Source of the DNA: an uncultured Algimonas sp.
GTDB taxonomy: Bacteria; Pseudomonadota; Alphaproteobacteria; Caulobacterales; Maricaulaceae
DNA: 64,000 bases
Reading direction: 5' to 3'
Assembly (NCBI RefSeq): GCF_947498175.1
Contig: NZ_CANMJB010000002.1
Span: 1 to 64,000 of the forward strand
In this document: positions 53,034-59,398 of the stretch, one piece after another
Layout: the number at the start of each line of letters is the position of its first letter
Position numbering within the stretch: the first letter of the stretch is position 1
Made by a program: the position numbers and the translations under genes
The notes under the pieces: model-generated
Databases searched by the model: none
Told to the model about the DNA's origin: nothing
What the model saw: only the letters and a program-made list of their open reading frames with translations

Positions 53034-53175
53034 TCCCCCTCCGACCTCCACCGGATCAAGTCCGGTGTCTGCCACCTCCCCCTCGCGGGGGAGGATCTTG
53101 TTTCGCTGGCATCTCTGACCTGAGTTCCTCCCCCGCAAGGGGGGAGGGGACCGCCGCAGGCGGTGGAGGGGGGCA
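53034..53175. repeat. composite GC-rich hairpin element
   Basis: Two small hairpins, CCTCCCCC-TCGC-type (53075-53094) and CCTCCCCCGCAAGGGGGGAGG-type (53127-53147), are flanked by outer arms rich in CCCCCTCC...CACCGG and CCGGTGGAGGGGG-like sequence. The layout resembles bacterial interspersed mosaic elements, in which two REP-like units face each other. Confidence 0.65.
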
Positions 53176-53192
53176 AGCAGATGAGCCCGCCG

Positions 53193-53297
53193 CTAGGCGG
53201 TCGTGACCCACTCCGGGATCGGACAGCTCACCCCGTCGGGCCATAGTTGCAATAGCCGTGCGGGCCCTTTGCCAAATATTGCTGACGGTAATCCTCA
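53193..53297 (-). pseudogene. remnant of a second msrA (3' end only)
   Basis: On the minus strand this encodes EDYRQQYLAKGPHGYCNYGP, then a one-base deletion in a G run causes an early TGA. It aligns with the last 95-100 bases of the intact msrA at 53407, with about nine mismatches and one gap by hand count (roughly 90% identity), and keeps the stop codon. The 5' end of the fragment is cut off where the dispersed repeat begins. It is most likely the remains of a duplicated or paralogous msrA. Confidence 0.8.
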
Positions 53298-53301
53298 CCA
53301 G

Positions 53302-53394
53302 CCTCACCCCGGGCTTGACCCGGGGTCCATCACAGGACCGACAGGCTGGCCGCGCCTTCTGGGAGATGGATTCCGGGTCGAGCCCGGGACGAGG
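53302..53394. repeat. dispersed inverted repeat, copy 2
   Basis: Arms 53302-53330 and 53366-53394, five mismatches, centre 35 bp. Same size and arm ends as copy 1 at 35183. It lies between the msrA remnant and the intact msrA. Confidence 0.82.
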
Positions 53395-53406
53395 ATATGG
53401 CTTGGC

Positions 53407-53982
53407 CTAAGCTGTGACCCTCTCCGGGATCGGACAGCTCACCCCCGTCGGGCCGTGGTTGCAATAGCCTTGCGGGTTCTTCGCCAGATATTGCTGATGG
53501 TAATCCTCCGCCGGATGGTATTTCGGCGCGGGCGCGACTTCAGTCGTCACGGTGCGGCCGTAAGCCTCCTCGTAGCGCTCTTTCGCCTCTAGGGCCGCGT
53601 CGCGCTGATCGTCCGAATAGGTGTAGATGACGGACCGGTATTGCGAACCGACATCGTTGCCCTGCCGGTTGCCTTGCGTCGGGTCGTGGTTTTCGAAGAA
53701 GACCTTCAGCAGCGCGTCATAGCTGATCTTGCTGGGATCGAAGACGACATGCACGACTTCGGCATGGCCCGTCCGGCCGGAGCAAACGCTCTTGTAGTTG
53801 GGCGCGTCGTCCGTCCCGCCGGCATAGCCGACGCTCGTCACGTGGACGCCGTCCAGTTTCCAGAAGATGCGCTCCACGCCCCAGAAGCAGCCCATGCCGA
53901 ACAGGGCGTCTTGCATGCCGGCGGGGAAGTTTCCGAACATGTCGGCACCGTTGATGTGATGTTTGTGGATCGTGGCGAGCAT
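53407..53982 (-). CDS. msrA: peptide methionine (S)-S-oxide reductase MsrA
   Basis: Repairs oxidised methionine in proteins using thioredoxin. The 191-residue enzyme has the catalytic Cys32 in FGMGCFWGVE, then GHAEVVHVVFDP, FFENHDPTQGNRQGNDVG, the QYRS stretch, and a C-terminal Cys-containing tail (YCNHGPTGVSCP) that supplies resolving cysteines. A strong AGGAG lies before ATG 53982 and overlaps the stop of the upstream N-formylglutamate amidohydrolase gene, so the two are co-transcribed. Its 3' end is echoed by the pseudogene at 53193. Confidence 0.95.
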   Translation of the reverse strand: MLATIHKHHINGADMFGNFPAGMQDALFGMGCFWGVERIFWKLDGVHVTSVGYAGGTDDAPNYKSVCSGRTGHAEVVHVVFDPSKISYDALLKVFFENHDPTQGNRQGNDVGSQYRSVIYTYSDDQRDAALEAKERYEEAYGRTVTTEVAPAPKYHPAEDYHQQYLAKNPQGYCNHGPTGVSCPIPERVTA

Positions 53983-53991
53983 GGAAATCTC

Positions 53992-54705
53992 CTAGAGTAG
54001 CGGGCGGATCGCGCGGGCGAGCCTGTCGGCCATTCTTACGGCGTCCGCCTCCGTGCCGATGTGGTCCTGGCGCAATTCGATCGCAAGATGGCGAAGCCCG
54101 CGCGGCACGACATTGTGATCGACCGTGTGGTTCAGATCGAAGGCGGAATAGGGCTCGTTGACCTCGACCAGGAAGTCCGGCGCGATGTCCCGCATCGCCG
54201 CGATGAAGGCGACGGCGGTCTCGCTGTCATCCTTGACCAGCAGGCCGATATCGGTCCGGCGCGGCGGTTGGCCGACCAGCTGCGGCGTGAAACTGTGGAT
54301 CGACAGCGCCAGACAGCCAGGCCGGTCGTCCAGCGCCGCGCCGAGCGCGGCGTGATAGGCGTCGTAGAGCCGGGACGCCCGTTCATCGCGCGCGACATCC
54401 GACAGTTCGTGATTGCCCGGAATGTCCGTGCCGTCGCTGGATTCCGGAATCAGGCCGGGCGCTTGCGCGTCGCGGTTGACGTCGATCACCAGCCGGGAAA
54501 AGGCGCAGACCATGCCGGCGCAGCCCAGCCGGTCGCACAGGGCGCGCGTCACCGCTTCCGTGCCGATGTCCCAAGCGATATGGCGGGTCATGTCGGCCTC
54601 CGGCACACCCAGATCGCCGACCCAGTCGGGGACATGGTTGGACGCGTGATCGGCGAAGACGAAGGCCGCGTCGTCGCGGCCGGAAATGGTGATGAAAGCG
54701 CTCAA
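53992..54705 (-). CDS. N-formylglutamate amidohydrolase-like protein
   Basis: A protein of about 237 residues of the N-formylglutamate deformylase/amidohydrolase family. The family pattern is visible: VFADHASNHVP near the start, SRLVIDVNRDAQAP, LSIHSFTPQL, the central LVEVNEPYSAFD and LRHLAIELRQDHIG, with conserved His/Glu ligands for zinc. No hut genes are nearby, so histidine degradation is not implied; related proteins act on other formylated amino acids. The start is uncertain: no ATG fits; TTG 54705 precedes the first family residues but lacks a ribosome-binding site. The ATG at 54843 would run through a tRNA-like fragment and is rejected. Confidence 0.82.
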   Translation of the reverse strand: MSAFITISGRDDAAFVFADHASNHVPDWVGDLGVPEADMTRHIAWDIGTEAVTRALCDRLGCAGMVCAFSRLVIDVNRDAQAPGLIPESSDGTDIPGNHELSDVARDERASRLYDAYHAALGAALDDRPGCLALSIHSFTPQLVGQPPRRTDIGLLVKDDSETAVAFIAAMRDIAPDFLVEVNEPYSAFDLNHTVDHNVVPRGLRHLAIELRQDHIGTEADAVRMADRLARAIRPLL

Positions 54706-54723
54706 GATGAGGGGTGCATTAGG

Positions 54724-54741
54724 CGCAATCGCGCGATTGCG
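54724..54741. promoter_or_regulatory. perfect 18-bp palindrome upstream of the amidohydrolase gene
   Basis: CGCAATCGCGCGATTGCG is perfectly self-complementary and lies 19 bp before the proposed TTG start. It may be an operator, or simply a stable hairpin in the leader RNA. Confidence 0.45.
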
Positions 54742-54785
54742 AAAGCGGTCTTGTGTCGCTATAGCGCCGCTCCGCTTGGCAAGCC

Positions 54786-54836
54786 CTCTGGAGTGAGGGG
54801 GCCGAGCGGTCGAAGGCGTCCCCCTGTGAAGCGGGA
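54786..54836 (+). pseudogene. tRNA-Ser-like half gene (5' half)
   Basis: From AGTGAGG at 54792 the sequence tracks the intact tRNA-Ser at 54939 for about 45 nt (roughly 75-78% identity by hand count), covering the 5' acceptor strand, D-arm and anticodon arm. The leader CCCTC-TGG is also shared. The anticodon loop reads CTGTGAA, not a clear serine anticodon, and the 3' half is missing. Confidence 0.7.
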
Positions 54837-54837
54837 G

Positions 54838-54860
54838 GGCCAAAAGCTTTGCTTTTGGCC
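54838..54860. repeat. perfect hairpin closing the tRNA half gene
   Basis: GGCCAAAAGC-TTT-GCTTTTGGCC: a 10-bp perfect stem with a three-base centre, starting within two bases of the end of the tRNA-like half. No long T run follows. Confidence 0.8.
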
Positions 54861-54921
54861 GATCTGTGTCTAAGAGGCGCGCGCCTCGGTCGGCTCATGC
54901 CGAACCGGGGCGCAAAAGAGT

Positions 54922-55041
54922 CTAGCAGGCCCTCCTGGAGTGAGGTGGCCGAGTGGTTGAAGGCGCACGCCTGGAAAGCGTGTATACGGTAACCCCGTAT
55001 CGAGGGTTCGAATCCCTTCCTCACTGCCAGAGGCCTGCTAG
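54922..55041. repeat. 10-bp inverted repeat flanking tRNA-Ser(GGA)
   Basis: CTAGCAGGCC (54922-54931) and GGCCTGCTAG (55032-55041) flank the tRNA; CTGG (54935-54938) and CCAG (55027-55030) next to the acceptor stem also pair. The precursor RNA could therefore fold as the tRNA on top of a long extra stem. Confidence 0.8.
54939..55029 (+). tRNA. tRNA-Ser (anticodon GGA)
   Basis: A type II tRNA of 91 nt with encoded CCA. Acceptor stem AGTGAGG/CCTCACT with discriminator G; the D-arm GCCGAGTGGTTGAAGGC; anticodon stem CACGC/GCGTG with loop CTGGAAA (anticodon at 54973-54975); a long variable arm TATACGGTAACCCCGTATC; T-arm GAGGG TTCGAAT CCCTT. It decodes UCC and UCU. A degenerate 5' half copy lies about 150 bp upstream and an inverted repeat flanks the gene. 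Confidence 0.96.
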
Positions 55042-55148
55042 GACGCATCCCTGACCTATCCGCCCGATCTGCCCAGCCCGTAGAGGCGTTCGGCGGACAG
55101 CGACCTCACATCCATCGGCTCCGGCGGTGTGGTGAAGTCCGGGACGCT

Positions 55149-55655
55149 CTAGCGCGGCCGTTCCAGCGTGCCGAAGCCCGGACAGCGGTGCGACCGGCCC
55201 AGCCCGACGAGATAGCCGATGCGGTAGCGCGCCCGGTCGGACGCGCGGTCGGCCCGCTGTTCGAACTGCGCCGCGCCCGATGCTTGCCGCACCACGCTGC
55301 GGAACGGGATCGGGCTGCGCGCCAGGGCGGCGATACCGGCATCGCGCAGATTGCCGGTCCGGCCCTCGAACGTCTCATTGTCGCGGCGAAAGCCCACGCG
55401 CCGACCTTCGTTCCGCGACAGGGCCGCTTCGAGGTCGTCGATCTCGCGCGACCAAGCCGGACAGCCGCTCCGGCCGATGTGGCCAAAGGGCTGGTGCAGC
55501 GCGTCGAGCTGCCCGGGGATGGGCGACTGGGCCAGGTTGAGGTCGCGCAACGGCGCGGTCGCGGCAAAGCCGAAATGATCCGTTTCTTCCGGAAAGCTGG
55601 CGCAGGAGGACAGCAGCGCGGCGCACAGGGCCAGGACGAAAGAGGCCTTCCACAT
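55149..55655 (-). CDS. hypothetical lipoprotein
   Basis: A 168-residue protein beginning MWKASFVLALCAALLSSC-ASF, a lipoprotein signal with the lipidated Cys at residue 18. The rest is charged and Arg-rich, with no domain that I recognise; LRDAGIAALARSPIPFRSVV and ARYRIGYLVGLGR are the more regular stretches. It is divergent from the flavoprotein gene and follows the tRNA-Ser region. Role unknown, envelope location likely. Confidence 0.68.
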   Translation of the reverse strand: MWKASFVLALCAALLSSCASFPEETDHFGFAATAPLRDLNLAQSPIPGQLDALHQPFGHIGRSGCPAWSREIDDLEAALSRNEGRRVGFRRDNETFEGRTGNLRDAGIAALARSPIPFRSVVRQASGAAQFEQRADRASDRARYRIGYLVGLGRSHRCPGFGTLERPR

Positions 55656-55741
55656 GCCGGGTGTCCTTCCTGTCCTGTCGCGCCGATGTCGCGGTGCGGC
55701 CGGGATTGCGACGCCGGTCCCGCTCGCCTAAGCGCGCCGTC

Positions 55742-56932
55742 GTGAACGACGTTTCCCGATATGATTTCGATGTGGTCATCGTCGGGGCCGGGGCCGCCGG
55801 CCTGATGGCCGCCATCGTCGCCGGACGGCGCGACCGGCGCGTCCTGCTGATAGATCATGCCGAACGGCCGGGAGAGAAGATTCGCATTTCAGGAGGCGGG
55901 CGCTGCAATTTCACCCATCTTTTCTCCTCCCACGAGAATTTCATCAGTGCGAATCCGCATTTCCACAAGAGCGCCCTGTCCCGCTACACGCCCCACGACT
56001 TTCTGGAGCTGGTCGAACGCCACGGCATCGCGTGGGAGGAAAAGGCCAAGGGACAGCTGTTCTGCCAAGGCAAATCGACCCAGATCGTGGACATGCTGGT
56101 CGCCGAATGCCGGGAAGCGGGCGTGGAGCTGCGGCTCGGCACGGACGTGCTGGGCGTGTCCAAGCCCGGCCCCGGCTTCGCCGTGACGACGCCGACCCAG
56201 ACCGTCTCCTGCGAAAGCCTGGTCATCGCGACAGGCGGGCCGAGCATCCCGAAGATGGGCGCGAGCCGGTTCGGCTACCGCGTAGCGGAGCAGTTCGGAC
56301 TGGACATCGTGGAGACGGTCCCGGCGCTCGTGCCGCTGACGTTCACGGACGAGGCCGCGGCGCCGCTCAAGGCGCTGTCGGGCGTCGCGGTGGATGCCGC
56401 CGTCGTCAACGAGCGCATCCGCTTCGACGAACCTCTCCTGTTTACCCATCGCGGCCTGTCGGGCCCGGCGGTGCTGCAGATCAGTTCCTATTGGGAACCG
56501 GGCGAGGCGTTCATCGTCGATCTGGCGCCGGGCACGGATGTGCTGGCGACCCTGAAGCAGGACCGGGAGGCCCGGCCGCGCCTGTCCCCGTCCGCCTGGC
56601 TCTCCGAGCGACTGCCGGCGCGGCTGGCGGAGCATCTGTCGGCCGGACTGCGTTACGACCGGCTCGCCGACATGCCGGATACGGCGCTGCTGAACCTGGC
56701 GCTGCAGGTCAGTGAATGGCGGGTCAAACCGGCTGGCAGCGAAGGCTACCGCAAGGCGGAAGTCACGCGCGGCGGGATCAGCACGGACGAACTGTCGTCC
56801 AAGACGATGGAAACGAAATCCGTGCCGGGCCTCTACTTCATCGGCGAGGTCGTGGACGTGACCGGCCATCTGGGCGGGCACAATTTCCAATGGGCCTGGG
56901 CAAGCGGGGTCGCGTGCGGCGAGGTGTGTTGA
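55742..56932 (+). CDS. BaiN/HI0933-type FAD-dependent oxidoreductase
   Basis: Flavoprotein of 396 residues from the HI0933/BaiN family. The dinucleotide-binding motif VIVGAGAAGLMAAIVAG, the family signature ISGGGRCNFTH, and the C-terminal KTMETKSVPGLYFIGEVVDV followed by GGHNFQWAWASG are clear. Members reduce varied substrates, and the physiological one is unknown. GTG 55742 gives the proper N-terminus MNDVSRYDFDVVIV; an upstream ATG at 55661 would add unrelated residues. It precedes the pxp genes by 80 bp on the same strand. Confidence 0.9.
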   Translation: MNDVSRYDFDVVIVGAGAAGLMAAIVAGRRDRRVLLIDHAERPGEKIRISGGGRCNFTHLFSSHENFISANPHFHKSALSRYTPHDFLELVERHGIAWEEKAKGQLFCQGKSTQIVDMLVAECREAGVELRLGTDVLGVSKPGPGFAVTTPTQTVSCESLVIATGGPSIPKMGASRFGYRVAEQFGLDIVETVPALVPLTFTDEAAAPLKALSGVAVDAAVVNERIRFDEPLLFTHRGLSGPAVLQISSYWEPGEAFIVDLAPGTDVLATLKQDREARPRLSPSAWLSERLPARLAEHLSAGLRYDRLADMPDTALLNLALQVSEWRVKPAGSEGYRKAEVTRGGISTDELSSKTMETKSVPGLYFIGEVVDVTGHLGGHNFQWAWASGVACGEVC

Positions 56933-57012
56933 GCGGGCTCATCTTGCGCTTTCTCGCTCTTACGCCTTTCCGCCTACTTCCCTCCCGCGACGAACCTGCT
57001 ACAGCCGGTTCG

Positions 57013-57801
57013 ATGAAGACGATCGACCTCAACGCGGATATCGGCGAAGCCGACACGCCTGAATGGGCGGCGGCCGAGGCCGCGATCTTGCGCCACATCA
57101 GTTCCGCCAACATCGCTTGCGGCGGTCATGCCGGGGACGACGAAACGATGCGCCGCACCGTCCGCGGCGCTTTGGAGAACGGCGTCGCCATCGGCGCGCA
57201 TCCGGCCTATCCGGACCGTGAGAATTTCGGTCGCCGCTCGCTGGTGCTGGACGAAGACATCGCCGAAGACGATCTGGTCCAGTCCATACGCGCGCAGATC
57301 ATGCGCCTGTGGGAGATCGCCGAAGAGGAAGGCGGCCGGATCGCCTATGTCAAACCGCACGGCCAGCTTTATAACGACGCGGTCGGGGATCGTCGCAAGG
57401 CGGATCTGATCGCGCGGACCATCGCGGAGACCGACCCCGGCCTGATCCTGCTGGGCGGGCCGAACTCGCGCATGGGCGAGGCGGCCGCCGCGCAGGGCCT
57501 GGCGTTCGTCGCCGAAGGGTTCATCGACCGGCTCTATTCCGATGACGGTCATCTGGTCCCCCGCGGGCAGCCCGGCGCCGTGATCGCCGATGCCGACGCC
57601 CGGCTGGACCAGGCGCGCCGCCTGGCCACGACCGGGGAAGTACGCACCGTGTCGGGGCGCATGCTCGACATCGAAGCGCGCTCGCTCTGCGTCCACGGCG
57701 ACAGTGCGGGCGCGGTGGAAACGGCCCGTCAGGCGCGCGCCGCGATCGAGGCCGAAGGCGTGACGATCGAAGCTTTTTCGACCGGAGACGCGACAGCATG
57801 A
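57013..57801 (+). CDS. pxpA: 5-oxoprolinase subunit A
   Basis: Part of the ATP-dependent 5-oxoprolinase that opens 5-oxoproline to glutamate. The 262-residue LamB/YcsF protein begins MKTIDLNADIGEADTPEW, followed by ISSANIACGGHAGDDETMRR and the KPHGQLYNDAV region with the metal ligands of the family. The stop overlaps the pxpB start by four bases (ATGA). The three pxp genes remove a damage product that forms spontaneously from glutamine and glutamate. ATG 57013 fits the family; the open frame upstream is a shadow of the flavoprotein gene. Confidence 0.95.
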   Translation: MKTIDLNADIGEADTPEWAAAEAAILRHISSANIACGGHAGDDETMRRTVRGALENGVAIGAHPAYPDRENFGRRSLVLDEDIAEDDLVQSIRAQIMRLWEIAEEEGGRIAYVKPHGQLYNDAVGDRRKADLIARTIAETDPGLILLGGPNSRMGEAAAAQGLAFVAEGFIDRLYSDDGHLVPRGQPGAVIADADARLDQARRLATTGEVRTVSGRMLDIEARSLCVHGDSAGAVETARQARAAIEAEGVTIEAFSTGDATA

Positions 57802-58448
57802 GCGGGCCGAATTTGCGCGAATATGGCGACCATGCCGTGCTGGTCGAATGGGAAGCGGACGGCTACGACGCCGATGTCGGCGACGCGGTCCATGCGCTGG
57901 CCGCGCGCCTGCGCCGCAAGGGCGGCTTCACCGAAGTCATGCCGGGCTATGACAGCCTGGTCGCCGCGTTCGACGCGGCGCGCCTTGACCAGTCCGTGGC
58001 GCTGGAACGTATCCGCGACGCGCTGTCGCGTGGGCCGTTGAAGGCCGACGAAGGCGATAGCCGCCTGATCGAAATCCCTGTCGCTTACGGCGGAGCGGAC
58101 GGACCCGATCTCGACGCCATGGCCGAGCGGATCGGCCGAAGTGCGGACGAGGTGATCGCCCTGCATTCCGGGCGCGACTACCGCGTCTGCATGATGGGTT
58201 TCATTCCGGGTTTCGCCTTTCTGTCGGACGTCGATCCGGTCCTGCGGCATCCGCGTCATGAGACGCCGCGGGCCAAGGTTCCGGCGGGCAGTGTCGGCAT
58301 CGCCAACTGGCAGACCGGGATCTATGGTCTGGAAAGCCCCGGCGGGTGGCAGATCATCGGCCGCACCGATGCGCTCATGTTCGATGCGGATCGCGACCCG
58401 CCCTTCCTGGTGGAGACCGGCGACCGCATCCGGTTCGTGCCGCGATGA
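57798..58448 (+). CDS. pxpB: 5-oxoprolinase subunit B (KipI-like)
   Basis: The 216-residue subunit is of the allophanate-hydrolase subunit 1/KipI type. It starts MSGPNLREYGDHAVLVEWEA and has the family core IEIPVAYGGADGPDLDAMAE, YRVCMMGFIPGFAFLSDVD and VPAGSVGIANWQTGIYGLES. It forms a complex with pxpC for 5-oxoproline phosphorylation and cleavage. The start and stop both overlap neighbours by four bases, indicating tight translational coupling in the order A-B-C. Confidence 0.95.
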   Translation: MSGPNLREYGDHAVLVEWEADGYDADVGDAVHALAARLRRKGGFTEVMPGYDSLVAAFDAARLDQSVALERIRDALSRGPLKADEGDSRLIEIPVAYGGADGPDLDAMAERIGRSADEVIALHSGRDYRVCMMGFIPGFAFLSDVDPVLRHPRHETPRAKVPAGSVGIANWQTGIYGLESPGGWQIIGRTDALMFDADRDPPFLVETGDRIRFVPR

Positions 58449-59395
58449 GCGCGAAAGCCGCGATCACGGTCCTGAACGGCGGCACGCAGACGACCGTGCA
58501 GGATGCCGGGCGGCCGGGCCACCGCCATCTGGGCATTCCGCGTTCGGGTGCGGCGGACCGGCTGTCCTTCGCCGTGGCCAACCATCTCGTCGGCAACGCC
58601 TGGGACGCGCCCGCGCTGGAATGCGCGCTGGGCGGGCTGCATCTGCGGTTCGAGACGGAGGCGACCATCGCCATCACCGGCGCGCATATGGGCGCGCAGG
58701 TCCAGGGCATGAATGTCGAACGCAACCGCGCCGTCGGGGTTGACGCGGGCGACATCCTGACCCTGTCCTATGCGCGCGAAGGCTGCCGGGCCTATGTGGC
58801 GATCGCGGGCGGGCTGGCGGCCACGTCCTTCCTCGGCTCCGTTTCGACCTACATGCCCGCCGCGCTGGGCGGAATCGAAGGCCGCGCGCTGAAGGCCGGG
58901 GACGGCCTTGGCCTCGCCGGACCGGCCCAAGGCCCGGCCCGGACATTGCCCAAGGGCTATATTCCGTCCCTGTCCAGCCATGCCGTGCTGCGCGCGCGGG
59001 CCGGCCCGGAGTTAGACCGGTTGAGCGCCGAAAGCCGCCGCTACCTGTTCAACACGCCCTTCATCGCCACGCCCGCGACCGACCGGATGGGATCGCGCCT
59101 GCGCGGCGACCGGATCGTGACGGATGAGCCCTTGTCGATGACCAGCGGACCCTTGCTGCCCGGCACGCTGCAATGCCCGCCGGACGGCCAGCCCATCCTG
59201 GCATTGGCGGACGGGCACTGCACGGGCGGCTATGCGCGCGGCCTGCACGTGATCCAGGCCGACCAATGGCTGCTGGGCCAGATCGCGCCGGGCATGCAGA
59301 TCAGCTTCCGCCGTGCCTTGGACGGCGAGGCTCCGGACATATTGCAGACGCGCAACGCCGTCTGGGGCACTCTGATCCCGGGGTTCGGCTTCTAG
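58445..59395 (+). CDS. pxpC: 5-oxoprolinase subunit C (KipA-like)
   Basis: The 316-residue biotin-dependent-carboxyltransferase-like/KipA subunit. Signatures: TVQDAGRPGHRHLGIPRSGA near the N-terminus, AVANHLVGN, TPFIATPATDRMGSRLRGD, and ILALADGHCTGGY. It completes the oxoprolinase complex. ATG 58445 overlaps the pxpB stop (ATGA). Downstream, pabBC begins only three bases after its stop, so the oxoprolinase and folate genes are in one transcript. Confidence 0.95.
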   Translation: MSAKAAITVLNGGTQTTVQDAGRPGHRHLGIPRSGAADRLSFAVANHLVGNAWDAPALECALGGLHLRFETEATIAITGAHMGAQVQGMNVERNRAVGVDAGDILTLSYAREGCRAYVAIAGGLAATSFLGSVSTYMPAALGGIEGRALKAGDGLGLAGPAQGPARTLPKGYIPSLSSHAVLRARAGPELDRLSAESRRYLFNTPFIATPATDRMGSRLRGDRIVTDEPLSMTSGPLLPGTLQCPPDGQPILALADGHCTGGYARGLHVIQADQWLLGQIAPGMQISFRRALDGEAPDILQTRNAVWGTLIPGFGF

Positions 59396-59398
59396 CCC

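Larger units (their letters stand above)
53003..53406. other. 404-bp repeat-rich intergenic region between polA and msrA
   Basis: No intact gene. It contains a GC-rich double-hairpin repeat (53034-53175), a decayed 3' fragment of an msrA-like gene (53193-53297) and dispersed inverted repeat copy 2 (53302-53394), each listed separately. These account for nearly all of the sequence. Confidence 0.8.

Noticed and set aside
53034-53175. CRISPR array
   Set aside because: The repeats are few, palindromic and not evenly spaced by unique spacers; no cas genes are present.
54706-54843. Extended N-terminus of the amidohydrolase from ATG 54843
   Set aside because: It would translate the reverse of the tRNA-like half gene and the palindrome; residues before 54705 do not look like the family.
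54719-55048. 109-codon minus-strand frame across the tRNA-Ser region
   Set aside because: It is the reverse reading of a tRNA gene and its half copy, a common source of spurious proteins.
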